Positions 1-6,778 of a stretch of DNA of 15,898 nucleotides are shown in pieces. The DNA is taken from positions 1 through 15,898 of the forward strand of contig JAFGOO010000122.1 of the NCBI GenBank assembly GCA_016926455.1, in the 5' to 3' direction. Position 1 is the first letter of the stretch. Each line of letters begins with the position of its first letter. A model generated the notes under the pieces. That model had not been told where the DNA came from. It did no database searches and saw nothing but the letters and a program-made list of their open reading frames with translations. The position numbers were made by a program, and so were the translations under genes. Source of the stretch: Methanosarcinaceae archaeon (GTDB lineage Archaea > Halobacteriota > Methanosarcinia > Methanosarcinales > Methanosarcinaceae).

Positions 1-1
1 A

Positions 2-1153
2 GTAAAATTCAAAATATTAGTGCATAACCTTGATAGGTATTCCAAGATTATTTTTATTGTTCTAGTGAGGATTTCTACAGAGCCCAATATTCCTTATTTT
101 TTCAATCTGGTACTGTTATTCTGCACAACGTTTGTGACATATTTTATCGGCTGGAAATTGAAGTTTGAAACGAAATCGAATCCCAGAGTCGGAGAAGCCT
201 TGCTTTTTTGGCGTCGGTATTTGTTGGTGCAACGATATTTCTGACAGCACAGATATTTAATGTATAATGTAAATACAGGTGCCCACTGGCTGGTTCTGCT
301 ATGGTTTGTAGCCATATCTCCCATGGGGTACGCCTTCAATTCGAAATATATTCTAGGGCTTGATATTTTCACTTTTGCCCTCTGGATGATCATGTACGTG
401 ACAAACAGCATGGGTCTGTCCCTGAGCATTTTTGAGGTGTTCATGCTGTATCTGCTCTTTGGTATCAGTCTTTATGGTTTGGGGCAGTTGCATATCACGC
501 TGGAAAAATACTCTCACTTTCGGATTGCATATCAGACTGTGGGTTTGTTCTTTATCTTGGCCTCGTATTTCTATTTCAGTCTAAAAAGTCCTTATGAGCA
601 ATATTTCATGGAAATTACCACAACCAGTGTTACTATTCAGTTGCTGTTTATTGTATTTGGTATAACGTCTATTGTTTCCATTATTGGCAGTATAATGAAA
701 TATGAAATGTACAGGACTGTCAGGTATGAGTTTTTTGCACTCCTGCTTGCTTTCTTGGGATGGATTGGTATCTGGTTACTTACATTTTTCAGTGAATCAC
801 TGACTGTAACCAGAACCTAGTATGTGTACAGCTACACTGCATTAGATCCAGATGTGGCTACAATTCTGTTTATCATATTCAATTTGATTCTGTTCCTCCT
901 GTCCATCGGGAGTATCCTTATAGGATATTATAAGGCCGTTGTACCTTTCGTTAATCTCGGCATGTTCTTTTTCGTTGTGGGCGTCCTGCATCTATATTTT
1001 ACTATGCTGTACGAGTTTTTGCCAAAATCGCTGGCATTAATTATCGGAGGGCTCATTCTAATAGGGTGTGGTCTGTATCTGGAAAAGAAACGGCGTGAAC
1101 TTATTTTGGGTATGGAGGCTTATCAATACATGGAGGGATATCTGCATGGATAG
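2..1153 (+). pseudogene. DUF2157-family membrane protein, disrupted (5' end outside window)
   Basis: This is a multi-pass membrane protein remnant of the DUF2157 type. Recognisable family features are the stretch around VGEALLF, then FVGATIFLTAQIF, then NTGAHWLVLLW, and the C-terminal EKKRRELI after several hydrophobic segments. The reading frame that is open from base 2 is the same frame used at 260-820 and 824-1153, but three lesions interrupt it. One T appears to be missing in the T run at 204-209. A 7-nt tandem duplication, TAATGTA at 258-264 and 265-271, restores the original frame. The misread stretch between them contains a TGA at 242-244. An in-frame TAG lies at 818-820. The frame ends in TAG at 1151-1153 and overlaps the ATG of the next gene (1146), as expected for an operon. 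The molecular function of the family is unknown. Sequencing error could explain the homopolymer indel, less easily the 7-nt duplication. Confidence 0.75.
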
Positions 1154-1674
1154 GAAACAGTTCTTGCTTTTGATGCTTGTTCCGGCGTTTGTCATCTTGG
1201 TATTTTTTGATTTTAAATTGTTCACTGCAAGTATGGGAGAAGAGATTTTGTTAAAAACTGCGCCTGTTGATCCAAGAGACCTTTTCAGGGGAGATTATGT
1301 GCGTCTGAGCTATGAAATTTCAATGATTGATTTAAATAATGTATCTTATGATCGTGATTTTTCAATAGGTGATACCATTTATGCGACATTGTCCAAAAAA
1401 GAGAAGTTCTGGACAGTTGATTCGGTAGGTCATTTCAGCTCCCATTTGGCTGAAACCCAGGTTTGTATGAGGGGAAGTGTGACAGCTTCAAGTCAAATCG
1501 ACAATAGAGTTTGGGTTGAGTGGGGAATTGAGAGTTATTTTGTGCCTGAAGGGGAAGGAAGGGAGATTGAAAGAGAGAAATGCGGGGAATATATCTATGA
1601 TTGTCTCTGTGGATTCTACCGGCTCTTCAATTTTAAAGGAGTTTCTGATAGATGACGAAACTGTGGTTTTTTAG
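1146..1674 (+). pseudogene. GDYXXLXY-family protein, frameshifted near the C-terminus
   Basis: This is the usual partner of DUF2157/DUF4401 membrane proteins. It has an N-terminal hydrophobic anchor (about residues 5-28) and the signature FRGDYVRLSYEI, followed by VEWGIESYFVPEGEG, a typical C-terminal stretch of the family. The start ATG at 1146 overlaps the preceding stop by 8 nt. In the starting frame the protein runs to a TGA at 1653-1655 with an aberrant tail. From 1594 the +1 frame reads ISMIVSVDSTGSSILKEFLI and ends at TAG 1672-1674, which looks like the genuine family C-terminus. Removing one G from the run at 1584-1587 joins the two frames and gives a protein of about 175 aa. No function is established. 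The frameshift could be decay or a sequencing error, but the upstream partner is also broken, which favours decay. Confidence 0.72.
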
Positions 1675-1867
1675 TCATCATTTGAGATAATTATTAGAGA
1701 CTAATGTCCTGAGGATTAACAGGCAGTGGCAGAATAGAGAAAGAGGGCGACCCTGTAGAGCTTGCCAAAAGCTACAACTAGCAGGAAGCTGACTAATTTG
1801 TATTCATAGACATCACAGCATCCAACGAACCGTCACCCATTTAAAACGTATCTATTATTTAACACCT
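1675..1867. other. Intergenic spacer with possible mobile-element debris
   Basis: This 193-nt spacer separates the broken DUF2157 operon from the PUA-domain gene. The stretch at about 1700-1790 is much less AT-rich than the flanks and contains a small imperfect hairpin (AGCTT at 1759-1763 against AAGCT at 1769-1773). Translated fragments in different frames faintly recall the C-terminus of IS200/IS605-type TnpB proteins, but no frame stays open. I regard it as a possible decayed insertion, without proof. Confidence 0.25.
1840..1846 (+). promoter_or_regulatory. TATA-like box for the PUA-domain gene
   Basis: TTTAAAA is centred about 25 nt upstream of the ATG at 1868, and no Shine-Dalgarno lies between. 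The spacing fits an archaeal TATA box driving a leaderless or nearly leaderless transcript. Confidence 0.45.
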
Positions 1868-2338
1868 ATGAAACGTAATGAAAAAAATCTTGCACGAATA
1901 CGCACTATAGCAGATTACCAGTTTGGAAAAGGCTGTGGAAGGATGCTTTTTCCAGATGGTGTGACATTCGAGTTATCGAAAACAAAACGTGTAAGGCAGA
2001 TTCTCTATAAGAACAGGCGCATTGCAACGATGAGGGCAAAGGACGGGGTTCTGACATTGAGCATGGACGGAGCAGAGTTAGTCCACAATGCAACCCAAAA
2101 ACCGAATCTAAGGGTCGTTGTTTGTGAGGATGCAGTACCTTTTGTCTCAAAAGGAAAAACCGCATTTTCAAAGCATGTCATTGATATTGATCCAAATCTA
2201 CGTGCAGGAGAAGAAGTATTAGTTGTGGACGGATCCGATGAACTGCTTGCAACCGGGCAGCTACTGTCCTCTCCTGAGGAGATTCGTTTTCAGGATAAAG
2301 GTGGCGCAGTTGATGTGAGACGAGGCAGGGAACAATGA
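1868..2338 (+). CDS. PUA-domain RNA-binding protein, archaeal
   Basis: This 156-aa soluble protein matches the conserved archaeal family annotated as a PUA-domain protein. The N-terminal half has the characteristic ARIRTIADYQFGKGCG and FELSKTKRVRQIL stretches. The C-terminal half (about residues 75-150) has PUA features: a short VPFVSKGKTAFSKHV segment, a charged turn, then LATGQLL and a final AVDVRRG strand. PUA domains bind structured RNA and are common in tRNA and rRNA modification enzymes, and related modules sit at the C-terminus of archaeosine enzymes. No catalytic domain is present here, so a binding or accessory role is inferred. The ATG at 1868 is preferred because a TATA-like box sits about 25 nt before it. 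The gene stands alone, with a 152-nt gap to the next one. Confidence 0.85.
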   Translation: MKRNEKNLARIRTIADYQFGKGCGRMLFPDGVTFELSKTKRVRQILYKNRRIATMRAKDGVLTLSMDGAELVHNATQKPNLRVVVCEDAVPFVSKGKTAFSKHVIDIDPNLRAGEEVLVVDGSDELLATGQLLSSPEEIRFQDKGGAVDVRRGREQ

Positions 2339-2465
2339 TTGTTAAAATATCAATAAATCTATATATTATATAGAATCTAAACCCAAGTATATACTTACCC
2401 TGAATCCATGGGTCTTAATCCTTAAACCGGAGTGTGAAATCATCACAGAAGAACTTTTAAAATCG

Positions 2466-2473
2466 TTTATAAT
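2466..2473 (+). promoter_or_regulatory. TATA box for the bactofilin-like gene
   Basis: TTTATAAT lies about 20 nt before the ATG at 2490, where an archaeal TATA box would place the transcript start close to the start codon. No ribosome binding site separates them. Confidence 0.5.
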
Positions 2474-2489
2474 CCCCAACAACACAAAA

Positions 2490-3320
2490 ATGGAGGAACA
2501 TACAATCGTTGTTGATGGAGATGTCATTATTGGCAATCACTCTGATATAAGATATGGACTTATCGCAAATTCCATAATCCTTGGTGAAAGAGTAAGGATT
2601 GCTGGTGATATGACCAGCTCCTCCGATATAAGGATTGACATATGGTCACATATAGGAGGTAACGTAAAAACCGATACAGATGCCTATATTGGGGAATTTG
2701 TTGAAATCAACGGCAAGCTGGTAGTTAAAGGAGACCTAGATATTGGAAACGAGGTCAAGATCAATGGGGGTTTTGAGGCAAGGGGCTGGATCGTAATTAG
2801 GAATCCGGTACCTGTTATCGTATATCTGTTTTTATACCTTAGTGAGCTTTTTCGACTCGGAAAAGATGAGGAAGTCGAGAAGGCACTAGAGGAGATCTTT
2901 GAGGACGATAGCAAGATTATAAGTGATAAGGCAATGATCGTTCCCAATGGTTCCAAGATTTCCATCGATTCCATCCGTGTTCCAGCAGATGCTATTATCG
3001 GAGATGGGTGCAGGCTTGTTGGGAATATCCGTGCAGGATCACTTTCAATGGGAAATGGTACAACGCTATACGGCAGTATCCGGACCCTTGAGGATATATT
3101 GATTGGCAAGAACAACTCAATTCACGGCAATATTATCTCAAGGGGAAATGTCTATGTTAATGAGGGTAGCCACATTCTCGGCGAGATCAATGCCCAGTCC
3201 ATAACAATCCATGAAGAAGCAAGAGTTGACGGGGTAATGCGTGCAGCAGAGGGAATTGTCTTTAAGCGTGAAGAGGAAGAGGTTATCAACGAACGTGAAC
3301 TGATGGAATTAGACATTTAA
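2490..3320 (+). CDS. Polymer-forming cytoskeletal (bactofilin-like) beta-helix protein
   Basis: This 276-aa protein is built from short repeats of the type (I/V)xGDxxIGxxxx(I/V)xG, as expected for a right-handed beta-helix of the bactofilin or polymer-forming cytoskeletal family. There are two blocks of repeats, at residues about 5-103 and about 145-255. Between them lies a hydrophobic segment (about 105-122, PVPVIVYLFLYLSELFRL) followed by a highly acidic helix (about 125-142). The C-terminus is rich in glutamate and not helical-repeat-like. Bactofilins self-assemble into filaments or membrane-associated scaffolds. The hydrophobic insert suggests attachment to the membrane or a hairpin between two helix lobes, which is inference. 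It could instead resemble hexapeptide acyltransferases, but no catalytic histidine context is seen. The gene appears monocistronic. Confidence 0.8.
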   Translation: MEEHTIVVDGDVIIGNHSDIRYGLIANSIILGERVRIAGDMTSSSDIRIDIWSHIGGNVKTDTDAYIGEFVEINGKLVVKGDLDIGNEVKINGGFEARGWIVIRNPVPVIVYLFLYLSELFRLGKDEEVEKALEEIFEDDSKIISDKAMIVPNGSKISIDSIRVPADAIIGDGCRLVGNIRAGSLSMGNGTTLYGSIRTLEDILIGKNNSIHGNIISRGNVYVNEGSHILGEINAQSITIHEEARVDGVMRAAEGIVFKREEEEVINERELMELDI

Positions 3321-3429
3321 TTTTTATATCTTGTGTAGTAATATCAAGAATTTTTCTTTATAATTGGCGTTTGACACTTTCGAAACTAGGGGATGAGCAT
3401 GTGGACTTGTGAACAATGGTTCAAAAAAT

Positions 3430-3461
3430 GAAGCAGGAAACCAGCCTATTTATAGGGTGGT
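3430..3461 (+). repeat. Imperfect 32-nt repeat, copy 1 (upstream of argD)
   Basis: By eye this matches 12751-12782 in the same orientation at 27 of 32 positions, including a 14-nt identical core (3441-3454 and 12762-12775). Both copies lie in intergenic sequence. Shared ancestry, for example a mobile-element end, is the likely explanation. Confidence 0.5.
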
Positions 3462-3555
3462 ATTTCGCACTCCATACACAGCAATGAAATGTGTTAAATA
3501 TTTAAAAATTAAAATGGGTTGGACTTTAATTCTAAGACCCTATCTGTTACAAAAA

Positions 3556-3561
3556 GGTGAT
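3556..3561 (+). promoter_or_regulatory. Shine-Dalgarno site deciding the argD start
   Basis: GGTGAT, a full match to the archaeal 16S rRNA 3' end, lies 3 nt before the TTG at 3565. It supports that TTG over the open extension reaching back to about 3409, which contains no family-like sequence. Confidence 0.6.
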
Positions 3562-3564
3562 TAC

Positions 3565-4743
3565 TTGAACAATTATATCTCTTCTCCATTAAAGACAAAT
3601 TACGAATCTGTTGTTGATAAAGACGCACAGTATGTGATGCAAACGTACACCCGCCAGCCAATTGTACTGGTGAAGGGGAAAGGATCCATCGTCTCTGACA
3701 TAAACGGGGTAGAGTACATAGACTGTGTTGCAGGTATTGCAGTAAACAATGTCGGCCATTGCCATCCACGTGTTGTGGAAGCAATTAGAAAACAGGCTGA
3801 ACAATTGATTCATGTATCTAATCTCTATTATACAGATGTTCAGGCAAACCTTGCAGAGCAACTGGTAACACTCAGCGGTATGGAACGCGCGTTTTTCTGC
3901 AACTCCGGAACCGAGGCAGTTGAAGCCGCGCTGAAACTCGCAAGGGTTGCATCAAAAAAGACGGATTTTGTTGCAGCTGAACATTCATTCCACGGACGCA
4001 CGAATGGCGCGCTCAGTGTGACACATAAAGAGATATACAGGTCTCCTTTTAAACCCCTTCTCCAGAACGTGAGTTTCGTACCGTATAACAATGCAGAAGA
4101 AATTGCAAGTGCCATCACCGGAAACACAGCAGCGGTGATCATTGAACCGATTCAGGGAGAGGGAGGCATAAACGTACCATCGGATGACTATTTGAGAGAG
4201 GTACGTGAGATATGTGACGATACAGGTACATTTCTGATATTTGATGCGGTGCAGACCGGATTTGGTAGAACAGGCAAGTGGTTCTGCAAAGAACACTTTG
4301 GGGTCGAACCAGATATCATGACAATGGCAAAGGCGCTTGGTGGGGGTTTCCCTATGGGTGCAATGGTTGCTAGGGATGGCATTACGTTTGCAAAGAGCGA
4401 GCACGCATCTACATTTGGTGGTAGTCCATTGGCATGTGCAGCGTCCCTTGCCACTATTGAGACCATAAGGGAGGAAGGTCTTGTTGCACGTTCAAAGGAG
4501 ATGGGAGAATATTTTATGAAAAAGCTCCAGAACCTTACGCGTGACGATGTTGTGGATGTGCGCGGGCGTGGCCTTATGATTGGCGTAGAGTTCAATACGA
4601 AATGTTCAGATATTGTGGACTATGCAAGGAACAATGGTGTACTGTTGAACTGCACTTCAGATGCGGTGATACGCATAGCCCCACCTCTTGTAATTACAGA
4701 AGAACAGATAGATTCGGTGGTAGGTATAATTGAGCAGGCTTGA
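3565..4743 (+). CDS. argD: Acetylornithine aminotransferase (class III, PLP-dependent)
   Basis: The enzyme transfers an amino group from glutamate to N-acetylglutamate semialdehyde to form N-acetylornithine in arginine synthesis, in the cytoplasm. The translation of 392 aa fits ArgD length. Family features in order: YVMQTYTRQP near the N-terminus, GIAVNNVGHCHP, FFCNSGTEAVEAALK (PLP phosphate binding), HSFHGRT, EPIQGEGG, FDAVQTGFGRTGK, the PLP lysine K256 in MAKALGGGFP, and STFGGSPLACAA. The start is assigned to TTG 3565 because a GGTGAT site precedes it and the first residues then match archaeal ArgD proteins; the in-frame extension upstream does not. Residue 228 is Ala where class III enzymes normally have Glu or Asp after the PLP-binding Asp227. 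The stop overlaps hisC by 14 nt, so the two are probably co-transcribed. Confidence 0.92.
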   Translation: MNNYISSPLKTNYESVVDKDAQYVMQTYTRQPIVLVKGKGSIVSDINGVEYIDCVAGIAVNNVGHCHPRVVEAIRKQAEQLIHVSNLYYTDVQANLAEQLVTLSGMERAFFCNSGTEAVEAALKLARVASKKTDFVAAEHSFHGRTNGALSVTHKEIYRSPFKPLLQNVSFVPYNNAEEIASAITGNTAAVIIEPIQGEGGINVPSDDYLREVREICDDTGTFLIFDAVQTGFGRTGKWFCKEHFGVEPDIMTMAKALGGGFPMGAMVARDGITFAKSEHASTFGGSPLACAASLATIETIREEGLVARSKEMGEYFMKKLQNLTRDDVVDVRGRGLMIGVEFNTKCSDIVDYARNNGVLLNCTSDAVIRIAPPLVITEEQIDSVVGIIEQA

Positions 4744-5818
4744 ACTTATCAAAGAAGAAATTGCAGGTATCGCCGAATACATGCCCGGCAAATCAATTGG
4801 TGATATCACGCGCAAGTACGGGCTTGATCCAGGTTCAGTAATCAAGTTAGGCTCGAATGAAAACCCGCTTGGACCTTCTCCGGAGGCTGTGAACGCATTG
4901 ATCAAGCATGCACAGCAATCGAACATATACCCCTCAGCGAATGCTTATGAACTGGTTGAAGCACTTGTCGATTACACAGGATTCCCTGCAGCCAATATCG
5001 CTGCATCGGGTCCAGGTATGGATGGTTTGATCGATGGTCTGGTTCGCCTTGTCATCGAGCGTAGGGACGAGGTAATCCTTCCTACACCTACGTTTTCATA
5101 TTATGAGATTGCAGCGCGGGCAAATGGAGCAGTTCCTGTGTTTGTGAAACGTGACAAGGATTTTATACTGGATGTCGAGGCTATAAAACAGGCAAATTCT
5201 GCGCATACCAAGGTGATTTTCCTGTGCTCGCCAAACAACCCGTCGGGTAATGTGGTAACCAAGAAGGATGTACGTTCAATTGCAGAATCTACAAGGGGTC
5301 TTGTATTCGTTGACGAGGCATACGTTGAGTTTGCTGATGCAAACCTTGCGGAACTTGTGAGGGATTATGACAACCTCATCGTGGGCAGGACACTCTCAAA
5401 GGCATTCGGTCTCGCAGGGCTGAGAATCGGATACGGAATTATGCCTGAATGGCTGAAAACGGAATATATGCGGGCTGCAACACCTTTCAATGTGAGCAGT
5501 GCTGCCATTGCTGCTGGTGTGGGTGCAATTTCGGATTCATTACACCTGAAAAAAAGCATTGAACTTGTACGTAATGGGAGGATCTATCTTAAAGAACACA
5601 TACCTTTCAAGGTATATGATTCCCAGGCTAATTTTGTACTTGTGGACATCGCCCCGCTTAAGTCACGGGATGTATGCGAGAAACTGCTTCAGAAGGGCAT
5701 CATTGTACGCGACTGTACCTCTTTCAGGGACGCAGGTGAATCTTTGATAAGGGTAAGTGTGGGCACACAGGAGCAGAACGCAAGGGTTGTTAAAGGTTTC
5801 GAAGAGGTTAAGTCGTAA
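4730..5818 (+). CDS. hisC: Histidinol-phosphate aminotransferase
   Basis: HisC is a PLP-dependent class I/II aminotransferase that converts imidazole acetol phosphate and glutamate to histidinol phosphate in histidine synthesis. The 362-aa product has the family N-terminus EYMPGKSI, LGSNENPLGPSP, the SPNNPSGN motif, FVDEAYVEF, the Schiff-base lysine K224 in RTLSKAFGLAGLRIGYG, and a C-terminal RVSVGTQEQN. The TTG at 4730 is chosen as start because it places the conserved EEIAGIAEYMPGKS segment at the usual distance from the N-terminus, and an AGGT lies a few bases upstream. The reading frame starts inside the end of argD (14-nt overlap), which suggests translational coupling. Some HisC enzymes also accept aromatic amino acids, but nothing here points to that. 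Confidence 0.93.
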   Translation: MSRLELIKEEIAGIAEYMPGKSIGDITRKYGLDPGSVIKLGSNENPLGPSPEAVNALIKHAQQSNIYPSANAYELVEALVDYTGFPAANIAASGPGMDGLIDGLVRLVIERRDEVILPTPTFSYYEIAARANGAVPVFVKRDKDFILDVEAIKQANSAHTKVIFLCSPNNPSGNVVTKKDVRSIAESTRGLVFVDEAYVEFADANLAELVRDYDNLIVGRTLSKAFGLAGLRIGYGIMPEWLKTEYMRAATPFNVSSAAIAAGVGAISDSLHLKKSIELVRNGRIYLKEHIPFKVYDSQANFVLVDIAPLKSRDVCEKLLQKGIIVRDCTSFRDAGESLIRVSVGTQEQNARVVKGFEEVKS

Positions 5819-5870
5819 AATTTTTGGCTTCTCAATCTGTACAACAGAGGAAGGTTACAAAAGTATTGCT

Positions 5871-5885
5871 CCCCCTCTTTTTAAT
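5871..5885 (+). terminator. Possible oligo-T terminator after hisC
   Basis: A pyrimidine-rich stretch ending in TTTTT lies in the 117-nt gap between the convergent hisC and nac genes. Archaeal transcription often stops at such T-runs. There is no convincing hairpin. Confidence 0.3.
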
Positions 5886-5935
5886 TGAAAAAAGTCGATG
5901 TATTGATACACCGCCACAATCAGCAAAAATATTTA

Positions 5936-6283
5936 TTATGAAAGTGATAGAATCGCTTCTGCTAGGTCACCGTTTGCATTTTTCAGGGCTTCACGGGCAG
6001 CATTTTCGGATACGCCGGTCTGCTCAACAACAAGTCTTACATCGTCTTCAGGTATCTCCAATTCCCTGGCAAGCTCTTCCGGGGTCCCAACTATCTGGTA
6101 TGTATCGACACCCTGTGCATTCATGACGGATACTTTCGCGTCATTGAACACGATATCCTTGTCCGGCGTTCTTATGATCACCTGTTCAACATCTTCGATA
6201 TCACGCAGGTTGATACCCATTTGCTTCATCATTTGCTTTAATTTGGCCGGATTCATACCCCGACCGCCCATACCTGGAAACAT
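5936..6283 (-). CDS. nac: Nascent polypeptide-associated complex protein (archaeal NAC)
   Basis: This 115-aa protein binds nascent chains at the ribosome and, in archaea, usually forms a homodimer. The N-terminus is MFPGMGGRGMNPAKLKQMMKQMGI, typical of archaeal NAC. Next comes the NAC beta-sheet domain (about residues 25-70: VEQVIIRTPDKDIVFNDAKVSVMNAQG), followed by a C-terminal UBA domain (about 75-115: VRLVVEQTGVSENAAREALKNANGDLAEAILSL). The start is firm because AGGTGAT lies 3 nt upstream on the minus strand (6287-6293). It follows the Fe-S carrier gene by 52 nt on the same strand and may be co-transcribed with it. It converges with hisC. Confidence 0.96.
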   Translation of the reverse strand: MFPGMGGRGMNPAKLKQMMKQMGINLRDIEDVEQVIIRTPDKDIVFNDAKVSVMNAQGVDTYQIVGTPEELARELEIPEDDVRLVVEQTGVSENAAREALKNANGDLAEAILSLS

Positions 6284-6335
6284 TTAATCACCTGATATTG
6301 AGAATTAGTCTATGAAGTTCACTTGTTTTATTCAT

Positions 6336-6659
6336 TTAATGGCAACTACCGCCACATGAAGCACAAGAGCTTGCTGCCTTTGGATTATTTATAACAAATC
6401 CCTTGCCGTACGAATTATCAATATAATCGATGCTTGCCTCGTCAAGTGAACCCACGATATCGCTACTCATAACGATCTTGATGTCATTGGTCTCAATCGT
6501 AACATCGTCTTCTTTTACTTCCGTGTCAAGAGACATGCCATACTGAATACCACTGCAACCCATGCCCGCAACAAATATTCTAAGGGAATAATCCTGTTTT
6601 TCTTCTGATTCAAGTAAAGATTTCAATTCGACTGCCGCTGTATCTGTTATTTTCACCAT
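6336..6659 (-). CDS. A-type iron-sulfur cluster carrier (IscA/HesB family)
   Basis: This 107-aa protein has the HesB/IscA fold and probably carries Fe-S clusters to apo-proteins in the cytoplasm. The conserved pattern shows as VKITDTAAVELKSLL at the start, LRIFVAGMGCSG with Cys35, then MSSDIVGSLDEASIDYI and KGFVINNPKA. The C-terminus SCASCGGSCH supplies Cys99, Cys102 and Cys106. Classical IscA ligands are Cys35, Cys99 and Cys101 in a CGC motif; here the C-terminal cysteines are spaced C-x2-C-x3-C instead. A GGTGA site lies just before the ATG, and a TATA-like stretch sits at about 6696-6705 on the minus strand. It lies between nac and a gene for an uncharacterised protein, all on the minus strand. 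Confidence 0.9.
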   Translation of the reverse strand: MVKITDTAAVELKSLLESEEKQDYSLRIFVAGMGCSGIQYGMSLDTEVKEDDVTIETNDIKIVMSSDIVGSLDEASIDYIDNSYGKGFVINNPKAASSCASCGGSCH

Positions 6660-6695
6660 GATTTCACCATTTTGTTATTTGAATTAGTCGAATGC

Positions 6696-6705
6696 TATTT
6701 AATAT
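6696..6705 (-). promoter_or_regulatory. TATA-like box for the Fe-S carrier / nac transcript
   Basis: On the minus strand this reads ATATTAAATA, 37-46 nt upstream of the ATG at 6659. That leaves room for a short leader carrying the GGTGA site. Confidence 0.4.
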
Positions 6706-6749
6706 GTTTCGAAAACATTCATACCTATATATCTTTGTTGGTATACAAA

Positions 6750-6771
6750 ATGTTCATATCAATGCGAACAT
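6750..6771. repeat. Short inverted repeat between two minus-strand genes
   Basis: ATGTTC (6750-6755) and GAACAT (6766-6771) form 6-bp arms around a 10-nt spacer, just downstream of the stop of the 6779-7804 gene and upstream of the Fe-S carrier gene. It could be a weak terminator stem or an operator-like dyad. The arms are too short to be sure. Confidence 0.3.
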
Positions 6772-6778
6772 GTATATG

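Noticed and set aside
1826..1850. Third copy of the IS-end-like repeat near the PUA gene
   Set aside because: Only CACCC and TTAAAAC blocks match loosely, the CGAGTAAA core is missing, and the A/T run is better explained as a TATA box.
3409..3564. N-terminal extension of ArgD by 52 residues
   Set aside because: The frame is open, but the sequence is unlike ArgD, it overlaps an intergenic repeat, and a GGTGAT site marks the TTG at 3565.
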